This document shows positions 5,524 to 13,729 of a DNA stretch of 26,483 bases, piece by piece. The stretch is from an uncultured Collinsella sp. Its GTDB lineage: Bacteria; Actinomycetota; Coriobacteriia; Coriobacteriales; Coriobacteriaceae. The notes beneath the pieces were generated by a model. It made no database searches. It worked only from the letters and a program-made list of their open reading frames with translations, and was not told where the DNA came from. How positions within the stretch are numbered: the stretch's first letter is position 1; every line of letters begins with the position of its first letter. A program made the position numbers and the translations under genes. The stretch is taken from assembly GCA_902475445.1 (NCBI GenBank), contig CABRZN010000014.1, forward strand, positions 1 through 26,483, written 5' to 3'.

Positions 5524-6960
5524 ATGCTTGACTACAATTTGGAAAAACGCGGCGAAGCATCGCTTTATGAGTATGTTTACCAGAAAATTCGAGATGATAT
5601 TGTTGCTGGACGTATTGCGGCGGGGGAGCATCTTCCGTCTAAGCGCGCCTTTGCCAGTCATCTGGGAATCAGTGTCATTACCATCGAGAATGCATATAGC
5701 CAGTTACTCGCTGAGGGCTATATTTGCTCAATGCCGCGTCGTGGCTACTACGCTTGCGAGCTTCCGGATGCACCGGTTTTGGCTTCAGCTGCGGAGGACA
5801 TCGACCGAGATGCCGCCTCTGCGGGTCCCAGCGCGCATGATGTCAACGGACAGGTTGAGCTGTTCGATGCACTTTCTCCTTCCGCTTTGGAGGCGGCGCG
5901 GCTTTGGCAAAGTGCGCTACGGGCGACGCTGGCATCCGAAGACGAGCGCGAAATCTTTTCGCCCGCACCGGCGCAGGGCACCGCTCGGCTGCGACGCGCA
6001 ATTGCTCACCACCTGCGTGGGACAAGGGGTATGAATGTCGACCCCAACAACATCGTTATCGGTGCAGGTGCCCAGCTGCTCGATACTATGTTGGTTCAGT
6101 TGCTTGGAGCCGACAAGGTGTATGCCGTTGAGGACCCGGGCTATTTGCGCCTGACGCGCATCTATCAGGCCATGGGTTGCAAAGTTCGGCATATCCCGTT
6201 GGATGATGAGGGCGTGGACTTGAGCGCTCTGCAGAAAACCGGGACCGATGTACTTCATCTGATGCCGTCCCATCAGTATCCGACCGGCCTTGTGACGAGC
6301 ATTGCGCGGCGCTATGCGCTTCTGAGCTGGGCCGCCGAGCGACCAGGTCGGTATCTCATCGAAGATGACTTTGATTGTGAGTTTCGCCTTGCCGGGAAGC
6401 CGATTCCCGCGCTCGCGTCGATCGATGCCGCCCAGTCGGTTATCTACACCAACACGTTTTCGAAGAGCCTTTCATCGGCGTTGCGTTTGGCGTACATGGT
6501 GTTGCCCGATGAGTTAATGGAGCGGTTTAGGCGCAACCTTGGTTTCTACGCCTCGTCGGTGAGCTCTGTTGATCAGGTCGCTTTGGCGCGTTTGCTGGAA
6601 TCGGGTGATTACGAGCGACATGTGAACCGCGTGCGCGTTCGTGCTCGCGAGGCGCGTGATGGCCTGATGGCGCTTGTGCGGAAGGTATTTCCGGCAGGAG
6701 AGGTCTCGATCGAGCATGCAGACGCGGGCCTTTACTGTATCGTGGTTGCGGAGCGTGGAGCGGGCGGAAGCTCTTTTGTGCGGGCCCTCACGCGCTCGAG
6801 TATCCCTTTTGTCGATATCAGTGACTGTTATTGGTGTGCCGATGGCGCATCTGTCCCTAAAAACTCAACTCAAATTCTTGTCCAGTATGACGATTTGAGT
6901 CCAAAAATGCTTAATACCTTGGAATTGCAGCTAATGGGGGGTGCTCTGCAACCTAAGTGA
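5524..6960 (+). CDS. pdxR: PdxR, GntR/MocR-type regulator with aminotransferase domain
   Basis: MocR regulators fuse a GntR winged helix to a fold-type I aminotransferase domain that senses PLP; PdxR members control pdxST. From the ATG at 5524 the protein has 478 residues. The DNA-binding part covers about 12-80 (YEYVYQKIRDDIVAGRI, HLGISVITIENAYSQLLAEGY). The aminotransferase part has LIEDDFDCEF and the PLP lysine in NTFSKSLSSALRL (Lys314). AGGTGG 7 nt upstream supports this start over the TTG at 5491. It is divergent from pdxS, which gives the function. The stop codon TGA (6958-6960) lies inside the left end of the first 123-bp inverted-repeat element, so the last residues may have been altered by that insertion. 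Confidence 0.93.
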   Translation: MLDYNLEKRGEASLYEYVYQKIRDDIVAGRIAAGEHLPSKRAFASHLGISVITIENAYSQLLAEGYICSMPRRGYYACELPDAPVLASAAEDIDRDAASAGPSAHDVNGQVELFDALSPSALEAARLWQSALRATLASEDEREIFSPAPAQGTARLRRAIAHHLRGTRGMNVDPNNIVIGAGAQLLDTMLVQLLGADKVYAVEDPGYLRLTRIYQAMGCKVRHIPLDDEGVDLSALQKTGTDVLHLMPSHQYPTGLVTSIARRYALLSWAAERPGRYLIEDDFDCEFRLAGKPIPALASIDAAQSVIYTNTFSKSLSSALRLAYMVLPDELMERFRRNLGFYASSVSSVDQVALARLLESGDYERHVNRVRVRAREARDGLMALVRKVFPAGEVSIEHADAGLYCIVVAERGAGGSSFVRALTRSSIPFVDISDCYWCADGASVPKNSTQILVQYDDLSPKMLNTLELQLMGGALQPK

Positions 6961-7043
6961 GTAGACTTTTAGCACTTTGGCGACCAGGCAGTTTTGTAAC
7001 AAGTTATCTACCTGCGGTTTTGAAAAGCAGGAAGACCGGCCTG

Positions 7044-8517
7044 GGTAGTGCGCGCAGCCGTGGTGTAAGAAGCAAGGGAGGGCCATCGCCTAGAATCGTC
7101 AGTGCCTAGATATTCGACGAAAGGAAAGACGATGGCCCACAGCGACATTCTATCCCAGCCGGACCGGGGGCTCGGCCTCGACCGGCCCCAGACCGAGGCC
7201 CTGCTCGCGCTGTTCTCGCAGTGCGACGACCTGAGGGAGTTCGGCAGGGAGGTGATCCAGTCCGTGGTCAACGCCCTGATGGACTCCCAGGCGCAGGAGG
7301 CCTGCGGCGCGCCCCGCGGCTCCAGGTCGCCCGAGCGCGTCAACAGCAGGAACGGCTACCGCGAGAGGTCCCTGTCGACCTCCCTCGGCGACCTCGAGCT
7401 GCGCGTCCCCAAGCTGCGCGAGGGGACCTACTTCCCCGAGGGCATACTCGAGCGCTACACGCGCGTCGAGGCGTCCATGGTCGCGCTCGTGCGCGAGATG
7501 TACGTCGCGGGGGTGAGCACCCGCAAGGTCGGGCTCGTCGCCGAGGAGCTCGGCGTCTCGTCGCTGTCGAGCTCCGAGGTGTCGGCGCTGTGCGCCGGGC
7601 TGGACGAGGAGGCCGAGGCGTTCAGGACCCGGCCGATCGAGGGCGAGCACCCCTACGTGTGGCTCGACGCCACCTACATGAAGTGCAGGACCGGCGGGCG
7701 CTACGCGAGCGTCGCGCTCGTCACGGCGATCGGCATGTCGTCCTCCGGGCACAAGGAGTTCCTCGGCTGCGCCTGCTTCGACAGCGAGAGCGAGGCCGCC
7801 TGGTCCGAGTTCCTCGGCTCCCTCAGGGACAGGGGCCTGCGCGGCGTGAGGCTCGCGGTGTCCGACGCCCACGCCGGGCTCGTCGCCGCCGTCTCCAGGG
7901 TCCTGCCGGGCTGCTCCTGGCAGCGGTGCCTGACGCACCTCCAGCGCGACATCAGGGGCCACGTCCACAGCCTCGCCGGCCAGGCGCTCGCCGCCGACCT
8001 CGTCCGGGCGTGCACGGGGCAGTCCGATGCCGACGTCGCCCGCGCGGCGTGGGACCTGGCGGCGCCCAGGGTGCGCGCCCTCTCCCGCTCGGCCGGCGAC
8101 GTCTTCGAGGGCGCGAGGGAGGACGCGCTGCCTTCATGTCCTTCCCCCGCGAGCACTGGCAGAAGATCAGGACGAACAACGTGCAGGAGCGCGCGAACCG
8201 CGAGATCAAGAGGAGGTACCGCTCGGTGCAGTCGTTCCCCTCCGAGGCGTCCATGATGCGGCTCGTGTGCGCGGTGCTCGCCGGCGAGGAGGGCAGGTGG
8301 GCCTCCCAGCGGGTCGCCTCGCCCGAGTCGGCCGCCCGCGCGTCCGCCCCGGCCCCGGCACCGGAACCGCTCGAGGGCGAGAGGCTCGAGGCGGTCAGGC
8401 TGGCCGCGCACGAGGCCATAAGGGAGGTCCTTGACCGCCACGGCGTGGCGGAATAGCCTTAGGCGCAAGGGGCGCTGACGCGGCCCTCCCTCTTACACCA
8501 CAAAAATTTGCGCGATC
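7044..8517 (+). mobile_element. IS256-family insertion sequence (defective)
   Basis: The element is bounded by an 8-bp direct duplication CCGGCCTG (7036-7043 and 8518-8525), the length typical for IS256. Its ends are imperfect inverted repeats sharing GTGGTGTAAGA (7060-7070 and 8501-8491) and a following GGGAGGGCC block. Comparing the split copy A with copy B confirms the duplication: removing one copy restores the same length between AAAGCAG and CTCGG. It is markedly richer in GC than the neighbouring genes. The one transposase gene is frameshifted. Confidence 0.85.
7132..8456 (+). pseudogene. IS256-family (Mutator-type) DDE transposase, frameshifted
   Basis: The transposase would have about 441 residues. 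The first frame (from ATG 7132, AAAGGA upstream) carries WLDATYMKC with the first Asp, VSDAHAGL with the second Asp, and CSWQRCLTHLQRDI. At about 8130 the frame is lost. The continuation, reading from GCC at 8130, gives FMSFPREHWQKIRTNNVQER and NREIKRR, which holds the third catalytic residue (Glu) of the DDE triad, and runs to the stop at 8456. One missing G at the CTG/CCTTC junction explains it. The copy is therefore inactive unless this is a sequencing error; IS256 transposases normally use a single frame. Confidence 0.9.
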
Positions 8518-8589
8518 CCGGCCTGCTCGGAATGTTCAAAAAAGTCTACTCACTTGCCGCGTAAAGCTTCTGCATGAGAAAAAAATGGG

Positions 8590-8655
8590 GTTTTCAACAG
8601 GGCTTCGTCCAGCTCTCGACAAGCTTTTGGCCAGTTGGGGAGGGCTGTTGAAAAC
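8590..8655. repeat. Inverted repeat upstream of the nuclease-like gene
   Basis: GTTTTCAACAG (8590-8600) and CTGTTGAAAAC (8645-8655) are perfect 11-bp inverted repeats 44 nt apart. A second small hairpin (about 8680-8697, TTGGTGCG with CGCGCCAA) follows. The 276-bp region between the IS256 transposase end and the next start contains no other recognisable gene; these may be parts of its leader. Confidence 0.45.
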
Positions 8656-8732
8656 TTGGCAGTCCGTTCGGCGCCATTTTTGGTGCGTTCGCGCCAATGC
8701 GTGACTGACTGGGTTGAAATTCGTGTTCTCCT

Positions 8733-9866
8733 GTGCCTATGAAGGATCTACTTTGTGACATATCGGCTTTTAGGTACTGGCGTTTGCCTCCTCAAGTCCG
8801 CGCTTTGTGTCCGCCGCTTCCACGACCGGAAGAAGACCGGCAGCGATATGATCTCGTCCGCAACCCGACGGCTGCGGTCGCGCTCGGTTTTCCGTTGTAT
8901 ACATTGGTTCGGACGAGAAACAAACGGACTTGTCCTGCCAGCATTAGGCAGCGGCTATTTCTTGGTGAGCTCCCCAGGGAATCCGTGCTGGAAACGGAGC
9001 ATGGATTTTTGATTACGTCTCCTCTACTGACGGCATTCATCATGTCGCGGCATCTGACGGACCTTCAGCTTCTTTTGGTATTGGCGGAGATGTGTGGCTT
9101 GTTTGCGGTGTGCGCTCTGCCGGCGGCACTTGAGGCGGAGCTTACGCGTGCAATTGATTCGGGTGCGATTTCGACAACGTTCGGTTGGGTGCGCTGCCCG
9201 TCCGAGGACGGCATCGCTTCAAATTTATGGCGCCGAGACGCTTTGGTTTTGGGTAGAGACCTTGACCGTTTTTGTTCAGATGTTTGCGGGATGCGTTACG
9301 GCAATAGATTTATGGCGGTATCGCAACTTGTTCCATTGGGTGCCGCGTCGCCTTTTGAGGTCGAGGCGTATTTGTTGCTTGGACTGCCGCGAGCCCTGGG
9401 AGGCGAGGGGTTTTGCGGCATAGAGCTCAATGTCGAAGTGACGCTAAGCACAAGTGCTCGAGCGATTGTGGGAAAGTCCCGTGTGTATATCGATCTGCTT
9501 CTGTCTTCGCCGGACGGGAGGCGACAGGTGGCCATTGAATGTCAGGGAAAGGCCTCGCACGGGCGCGCGGGGGATGGCTTGCGCGACGCAGACCGCATGA
9601 CGGCCCTTCAGGCCATGGGCTACGATGTACTTCTCCTGACACACAGACAGATATCCGATGAGGATAGATTCCGCGCGATCGTTAAGGCCGTATACAGGAT
9701 GCTCGATGCTGAATATCGTGATAAAAGCTCGGATGAGCAAAGGGCCGAGGCATTACTCCGGTCTGAACTATTTGTTGACTGGACAAAATTGGGAGTAATC
9801 GACGGAAAGATGCCCGTTAGACACAAAACAGCTCGATCGTGGACGACTGCGGAACTAAGTGAGTAG
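8733..9866 (+). CDS. Orphan protein with C-terminal PD-(D/E)XK nuclease-like domain
   Basis: The 377-residue protein is not confidently assigned to a family. The first ~140 residues (CPASIRQRLFLGEL, then TSPLLTAFIMSRHLTD) recall the AbiEi-antitoxin-like front part found on many actinobacterial proteins with a DUF559/Vsr-like nuclease end. The C-terminal part has the pattern VYIDLLLSS, an ECQGK motif (candidate E-x-K), RDADRMTALQAMGYDVLLLTHRQI, which matches that nuclease layout. A GTG at 8733 or an ATG at 8739 may start it; no good ribosome site is seen. Its stop TAG (9864-9866) is supplied by copy B of the 123-bp element. It lies between two such copies, with lower GC than neighbouring genes, so it looks like accessory, possibly defence-related DNA. 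Function is inferred and unsure. Confidence 0.6.
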   Translation: MPMKDLLCDISAFRYWRLPPQVRALCPPLPRPEEDRQRYDLVRNPTAAVALGFPLYTLVRTRNKRTCPASIRQRLFLGELPRESVLETEHGFLITSPLLTAFIMSRHLTDLQLLLVLAEMCGLFAVCALPAALEAELTRAIDSGAISTTFGWVRCPSEDGIASNLWRRDALVLGRDLDRFCSDVCGMRYGNRFMAVSQLVPLGAASPFEVEAYLLLGLPRALGGEGFCGIELNVEVTLSTSARAIVGKSRVYIDLLLSSPDGRRQVAIECQGKASHGRAGDGLRDADRMTALQAMGYDVLLLTHRQISDEDRFRAIVKAVYRMLDAEYRDKSSDEQRAEALLRSELFVDWTKLGVIDGKMPVRHKTARSWTTAELSE

Positions 9867-9978
9867 ACTTTTGGCTTGATGGCGACCAAGCTGTTTTTGC
9901 AACAAGTCATTTACCTGCGACTTTATAAAGCAGTACGGATGGTCTGCTCGGCAAGTTCCAAAAAGTCTACTCACTTAG
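9855..9978. repeat. 123-bp-type inverted-repeat element, copy B (124 bp)
   Basis: Perfect 18-bp inverted ends, CTAAGTGAGTAGACTTTT (9855-9872) and its complement (9961-9978). The interior shares TTTACCTGCG with copies A and C and is about three-quarters identical to copy A. The left end supplies the stop codon of the upstream gene. Confidence 0.9.
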
Positions 9979-10044
9979 TTTTTGACGAGAAGCCGATGCC
10001 TAAGGTGGTCTTATTTCAGGGAGTTAACAAGTTCGTGAGGCACG

Positions 10045-10074
10045 AAAAAGGCCCGAACCAATATGGTCCGGGCC
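10045..10074 (-). terminator. Rho-independent terminator of the rubrerythrin gene
   Basis: On the minus strand a 10-bp stem GGCCCGGACC / GGTTCGGGCC (one G-U pair) with a 5-nt loop is followed directly by TTTTT. It lies 35 nt beyond the stop codon. Confidence 0.9.
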
Positions 10075-10109
10075 TCATCAAGCTAGAGGTTATGTCTCAG
10101 GCGGTTGGC

Positions 10110-10670
10110 TTAGCCAAAGTAGCGCTTGAGCAGGCCGGCGAAAGCCTTGCCGTGACGAGCCTCGTCGCGAGCCATCTCGTGCACGGTATCGTGGATGGCA
10201 TCGAGGCCAGCGGCCTTGGCGCGCTTGGCAAGATCAGTCTTTCCGGCGGTGGCGCCGTTCTCGGCCTCAACGCGCATCTCGAGGTTCTTCTTGGTGGAGT
10301 CGGTCACGACCTCGCCCAGGAGCTCAGCGAACTTGGCGGCGTGCTCGGCCTCCTCGTGGGCAGCCTTCTCCCAGTACAGGCCGATCTCGGGATAACCCTC
10401 GCGATGGGCGACGCGAGCCATGGCCAGGTACATACCGACCTCGGAGCACTCGCCCTCAAAGTTGGCGCGCAGGTCGGCAACGATGTCCTCGGAGACGCCC
10501 TCCATCTTGGCGACGCCCACGACGTGCTCGGCAGCCCACTCGAGCTGGCCCTCCTCCTGCTTCAGGAAACGAGAACCGGGAACGCCGCACTGGGGGCACT
10601 TGAAGTCCTCGGGCAGCTGGTCGCCGTCGAACTCTTCCACATAACCGCAAACGGGGCAAACAAACTTCAT
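10110..10670 (-). CDS. Reverse rubrerythrin (N-terminal rubredoxin domain), NADH peroxidase-type
   Basis: Reverse rubrerythrins reduce hydrogen peroxide (and oxygen) in anaerobes, using electrons from NADH via a reductase. The 186-residue protein starts with a rubredoxin-like iron site (Cys5, Cys8, Cys25, Cys28 in CPVCGY and CPQCGV) and continues with the four-helix diiron domain: EGECSEVGMY (about 72-81), EEAEH (Glu107, His110), EAENGA (about 135-140) and DEARH (Glu170, His173). The domain order is opposite to classical rubrerythrin. The longer frame from 10775 includes the leader hairpin; AAAGGA 8 nt before 10670 fixes the start. It is a single-gene unit with its own terminator, divergent from the alcohol dehydrogenase, consistent with an oxygen-sensitive host. 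Confidence 0.93.
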   Translation of the reverse strand: MKFVCPVCGYVEEFDGDQLPEDFKCPQCGVPGSRFLKQEEGQLEWAAEHVVGVAKMEGVSEDIVADLRANFEGECSEVGMYLAMARVAHREGYPEIGLYWEKAAHEEAEHAAKFAELLGEVVTDSTKKNLEMRVEAENGATAGKTDLAKRAKAAGLDAIHDTVHEMARDEARHGKAFAGLLKRYFG

Positions 10671-10701
10671 GATTCGATCCTTTCGATCGATGGCGATTGT
10701 G

Positions 10702-10740
10702 CGCTCGTCCGGTCCCGTAAGGGCCCTCTCCGGACGTGCG
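10702..10740 (-). promoter_or_regulatory. Strong hairpin in the rubrerythrin leader
   Basis: Bases 10702-10712 and 10730-10740 pair over 11 bp with one mismatch, with an inner CCC/GGG pair. It lies in the inferred 5' untranslated region, 32 nt upstream of the start codon. It may stabilise the transcript; no known riboswitch was recognised. Confidence 0.5.
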
Positions 10741-10754
10741 TCTTGACGAGTTCT

Positions 10755-10782
10755 ATTATCCATAAATGCAACCAAATGTGAA
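10755..10782 (-). promoter_or_regulatory. Candidate rubrerythrin promoter
   Basis: On the minus strand TTCACA (10782-10777) and GATAAT (10760-10755) are 16 nt apart, giving a start near 10748 and a leader of about 75 nt that holds the hairpin at 10702-10740. Confidence 0.45.
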
Positions 10783-10893
10783 GCCTATTAGGAATGATTT
10801 TTAATAAAACAATTTCGAGATATGAAGATGTTGATTGATTAACGATTGGGAGGCCGTCTGCGATTTTTGCTGAGTACAATCGGGCGAGCAAAT

Positions 10894-10907
10894 GTTGACC
10901 TATCAAC
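10894..10907. promoter_or_regulatory. Small palindrome before the alcohol dehydrogenase
   Basis: GTTGA-CCTA-TCAAC lies 20 nt upstream of the start codon and just before the AAGGAG ribosome site. It could be an operator; the evidence is only the symmetry and position. TACAAT at 10875-10880 is a possible -10 without a clear -35. Confidence 0.25.
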
Positions 10908-10926
10908 AAATGAAGGAGTTTCCTTT

Positions 10927-12147
10927 ATGCATCTAGCCCGTCGTGCCTGGTGCCGAACATATCAGACGGTTTTTCGCATCGCATTGCCGATCCTGCCCTA
11001 TACCGAGCCCCGCATTTTGGAGCATGCCGAGGATGTGCCCGCGGTGCTTCAAAAGCGTTCGATTCGGCGTGTGCTCATCGTGACAGACCCTGGTATTGCC
11101 CGTTTGGGGCTCACAGCGCCGCTCGAGCGCGCGCTTGCGTCCAAGGGGATTGGCGTTACGGTCTATGCCGAAACGCGTGCGAACCCCACGGTCTCGAATG
11201 TCGAGGAAGCGGCGGCGCTGTATCGCGAGAACGATTGCCGGGCCATTATCGGCTTTGGCGGCGGTTCGGCCATGGACTGCGCCAAGGGTGTGGGGGCGCG
11301 CATTGCGCAGCCAAACAAGCCCATCAACAAGATGCGCGGCCTGCTGCGCGTTCATCGTCTCCTGCCACTGCTCATCGCCGTTCCCACTACCGCCGGTACG
11401 GGAAGCGAAGTCACGCTCGCGGCGGTTATCACCGATGACGAGACGCACTATAAGTACCCCATCAACGACTTTGTGCTCATTCCGCGCTTTGCGGTGCACG
11501 ATCCCGAGTTTACGCGTGGATTGCCGGCGTCCATTACGGGACAGACGGGCATGGATGCCCTGACGCATGCCGTCGAGGCGTTTATCGGCCGCAGCACTAC
11601 GCCCTACACGCGCAAGATGGCGCGCCAGGCGGTTCAGCTCATCCACGACAATTTGCTCGAGGCCTATGAACATGGCGACAACATGCGTGCGCGCCGCAAT
11701 ATGCTTTCGGCGGCGTATAAGGCGGGCGTCGCATTTACGCGCTCCTATGTCGGATACGTGCACGCCATCGCGCACAGCCTGGGCGGCCGATACGGCATTC
11801 CACACGGTTTGGCCAACGCCATCATCCTGCCGCACATGCTTCGCGCCTATGGCGACACCGCCGCTCCCAAGCTTGCCGATCTTGCTCGCATGGCGGGCAT
11901 CGCGCCGGCCACCGCGCAGGACAGTCTTGCCGCCGAGGCCTTTATCGATTGGGTCGATCGCATGAACGAGGCCTTGGGAATTCCTAAATATGTCTCGGGT
12001 ATTCGTCGCTCCGATATTCCGCAAATGGCGGCCCATGCCGATGCCGAGGCCAATCCGCTGTATCCTGTCCCGCTTTTAATGGACCGTTTGGAGCTCGAGC
12101 ATATGTACGAGGTCGTCGCGGGTGGTATGTTTGAGGACGAGAACTAG
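10927..12147 (+). CDS. Iron-containing (group III) alcohol dehydrogenase
   Basis: This cytosolic NAD(P)-dependent enzyme interconverts alcohols and aldehydes or ketones. From the ATG at 10927 (AAGGAG 8 nt upstream) it has 406 residues. The nucleotide-binding half shows GFGGGSAMDCAKG and PTTAGTGSE; the metal-binding half has the four usual ligands in GMDALTHAVEAF (Asp and His) and HAIAHSLGGRYGIPHGLAN (two His), so the iron site is complete. The upstream in-frame extension from 10846 covers the promoter region and is rejected. An aldehyde dehydrogenase gene begins 8 nt after its stop, so the pair probably handles one alcohol-aldehyde-acid series. Substrate cannot be read from the sequence. Confidence 0.93.
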   Translation: MHLARRAWCRTYQTVFRIALPILPYTEPRILEHAEDVPAVLQKRSIRRVLIVTDPGIARLGLTAPLERALASKGIGVTVYAETRANPTVSNVEEAAALYRENDCRAIIGFGGGSAMDCAKGVGARIAQPNKPINKMRGLLRVHRLLPLLIAVPTTAGTGSEVTLAAVITDDETHYKYPINDFVLIPRFAVHDPEFTRGLPASITGQTGMDALTHAVEAFIGRSTTPYTRKMARQAVQLIHDNLLEAYEHGDNMRARRNMLSAAYKAGVAFTRSYVGYVHAIAHSLGGRYGIPHGLANAIILPHMLRAYGDTAAPKLADLARMAGIAPATAQDSLAAEAFIDWVDRMNEALGIPKYVSGIRRSDIPQMAAHADAEANPLYPVPLLMDRLELEHMYEVVAGGMFEDEN

Positions 12148-12155
12148 GAGGGCCC

Positions 12156-13535
12156 ATGAACACCGAGGAAATCGCATGCATCGTTAGCAGTCAGCGCGCC
12201 TATTTTAAGACGCATGCCACGTTCGATGTCGATGCTCGGCGTCGTGCGCTCGTGAGTTTACGCGATACGGTACGGGCGCACGAGGCCGATATTGCCCATG
12301 CGCTCAAGACCGATTTGGGAAAGTCGCATGACGAGGCATATATGTGCGAGATCGGCACGTCGCTTTCCGAGATTCGTCATCAGATCGCTCACGTGGCTCG
12401 ATGGAGTCGTCCGCGCCTGCGTCCGTGTGACCTTGCCAACGCCGTGAGTGTGTGCAAAACGCAAGCCGTGCCCTATGGCGTCACGCTCATTATGGCTCCG
12501 TGGAACTACCCGTTTTTGCTAACACTCGAGCCGCTCGCCGGCGCCCTTGCCGCGGGCAATACTGTGGTCATCAAGCCGAGCGCCTATGCTCCGGCATCGA
12601 GCGCGGTGCTCAGGCAAATCTGTGAAGAGGCATTTGATCCGCGCCTGGTGACGGTTGTCGAGGGCGGGCGCGTCGAGAACGAAGCGTTGCTCGATGAGTG
12701 CTGGGACAAGATTTTCTTTACCGGTAGCGTTCCGGTCGGCAAGCTCGTCATGGAGCGCGCAAGCAAAAACCTTACGCCCGTGACGCTTGAGCTGGGCGGA
12801 AAGAGCCCCTGCATCGTGGATGCGACGGCAAACTTGAAGGTCGCGGCACGGCGTATCGCCTTTGGTAAATGGCTCAACGTGGGGCAGACCTGCGTGGCGC
12901 CCGACTACCTGCTGGTCGATACGCGCGTGCACGATGAACTACTGGGCCTCATCAAGGAGGAGGTCCGTCGCATGTTTGGCGAGCACCCGCTCGATAACGA
13001 GGATTACGGGCATATCGTCAACGCCAAGCATTTTGCGCGCGTGCGCGGGCTGATCGATCCCGATAAGGTCGTGCTTGGAGGTACCGCGCGCGAGACTTCG
13101 CTCAAGATCGAGCCGACGATTTTGGACGGCGCGACCCCCGATGACGCCGTGATGCAGGAGGAGATCTTCGGTCCCATCTTGCCGGTGCTGACGTTTGAGA
13201 GCCTAGACGAGGCTGAAGCGTTTATTACGGATCGTCCGACGCCGCTGGCCCTGTATATCTTTAGTCAGGATCGCGCAGTTCAGCAGCGCTTTGTGCGTTA
13301 CGTGCCCTTTGGTGGTGGCTGTGTTAATGACACCATTATGCATTTGGCCACGAGCCATATGGGCTTTGGCGGCATGGGGGCGAGCGGTATGGGACAGTAC
13401 CATGGACGTGAGAGCTTCGATACGTTTAGCCACAAGAAGAGCATCGTGAACAAGGCAACGTGGTTGGACGTGCCATTCCGCTATGCCCCTTATGCAAGCT
13501 GGAAGCACAAATTCGTGCGCATGTTTGTGCATTAG
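12156..13535 (+). CDS. Aldehyde dehydrogenase family protein (class 3-like)
   Basis: The enzyme oxidises aldehydes to carboxylic acids with NAD(P)+. The 459-residue protein is shorter than tetrameric ALDHs (about 500), as is usual for class 3/AlkH-like members. Catalytic residues are present: the Asn of APWNYPF (about 117), Glu212 in ELGGKSP and Cys246 in GQTCVAPDY; EIFGPILPV and SHMGFGGMGASGMGQYHG follow. AGGAGG overlaps the preceding stop codon and places the start at 12156. It is co-transcribed with the alcohol dehydrogenase. The C-terminus FRYAPYASWKHKFVRMFVH looks like the hydrophobic/basic tail of class 3 enzymes that may contact membranes (inference). A role in detoxifying aldehydes or in fermentation of alcohols is likely. 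Confidence 0.93.
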   Translation: MNTEEIACIVSSQRAYFKTHATFDVDARRRALVSLRDTVRAHEADIAHALKTDLGKSHDEAYMCEIGTSLSEIRHQIAHVARWSRPRLRPCDLANAVSVCKTQAVPYGVTLIMAPWNYPFLLTLEPLAGALAAGNTVVIKPSAYAPASSAVLRQICEEAFDPRLVTVVEGGRVENEALLDECWDKIFFTGSVPVGKLVMERASKNLTPVTLELGGKSPCIVDATANLKVAARRIAFGKWLNVGQTCVAPDYLLVDTRVHDELLGLIKEEVRRMFGEHPLDNEDYGHIVNAKHFARVRGLIDPDKVVLGGTARETSLKIEPTILDGATPDDAVMQEEIFGPILPVLTFESLDEAEAFITDRPTPLALYIFSQDRAVQQRFVRYVPFGGGCVNDTIMHLATSHMGFGGMGASGMGQYHGRESFDTFSHKKSIVNKATWLDVPFRYAPYASWKHKFVRMFVH

Positions 13536-13555
13536 AATCAGATAAGGATGAATTT

Positions 13556-13729
13556 ATGTCCGCACGGGCCCGTAGACTTCTCGATAAGGTCAAACGCTGG
13601 TTTATCCGGCCGTTAGAGGAGCTGCTATGTACGAGCCTTCGCGTGTTCTTCTGTCATTTCACATTGCAGGATTTCAGTATGCCGATGGCGCCTTGGTCTT
13701 GGGCGATCTTAAAGCGGGCGATAAGCTGA
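13556..13729 (+). CDS. Possible 57-residue upstream ORF overlapping the HIRAN gene
   Basis: An ATG at 13556, with AAGGA 8 nt upstream, opens a frame beginning MSARARRLLDKVKRWFIRPLEEL, a basic amphipathic stretch, and overlaps the HIRAN gene by about 100 nt in another frame. Either it is a short leader ORF coupled to HIRAN translation, or the N-terminal part of a longer HIRAN protein separated by a frameshift near 13620 (one inserted base would join them). The distal part looks like a frame shadow. No homology is recognised. Confidence 0.35.
   Translation: MSARARRLLDKVKRWFIRPLEELLCTSLRVFFCHFTLQDFSMPMAPWSWAILKRAIS

Larger units (their letters stand above)
6953..8555. repeat. 123-bp inverted-repeat element, copy A, split by the IS256-family element
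   Basis: The left end CTAAGTGAGTAGACTTTT (6953-6970) and the right end AAAAGTCTACTCACTT (8540-8555) are inverted. After removing the IS256 element and one 8-bp duplication, 121 bp remain that align along their whole length with copy B (9855-9978), including a TACCTGCG core. The final AG of the right end is missing. The left end contains the pdxR stop codon. Confidence 0.85.

Noticed and set aside
7221..8129. Long second frame over the first part of the IS256 transposase
   Set aside because: Only the part after about 8130 is real transposase; the rest is an arginine-rich frame shadow.
13616..13635. Near-identical 20-nt start regions of the HIRAN and DUF2130 genes (also 14893-14912)
   Set aside because: Nineteen of 20 bases match, but it covers a strong ribosome site and start codon; probably convergence or chance, as the similarity does not extend.
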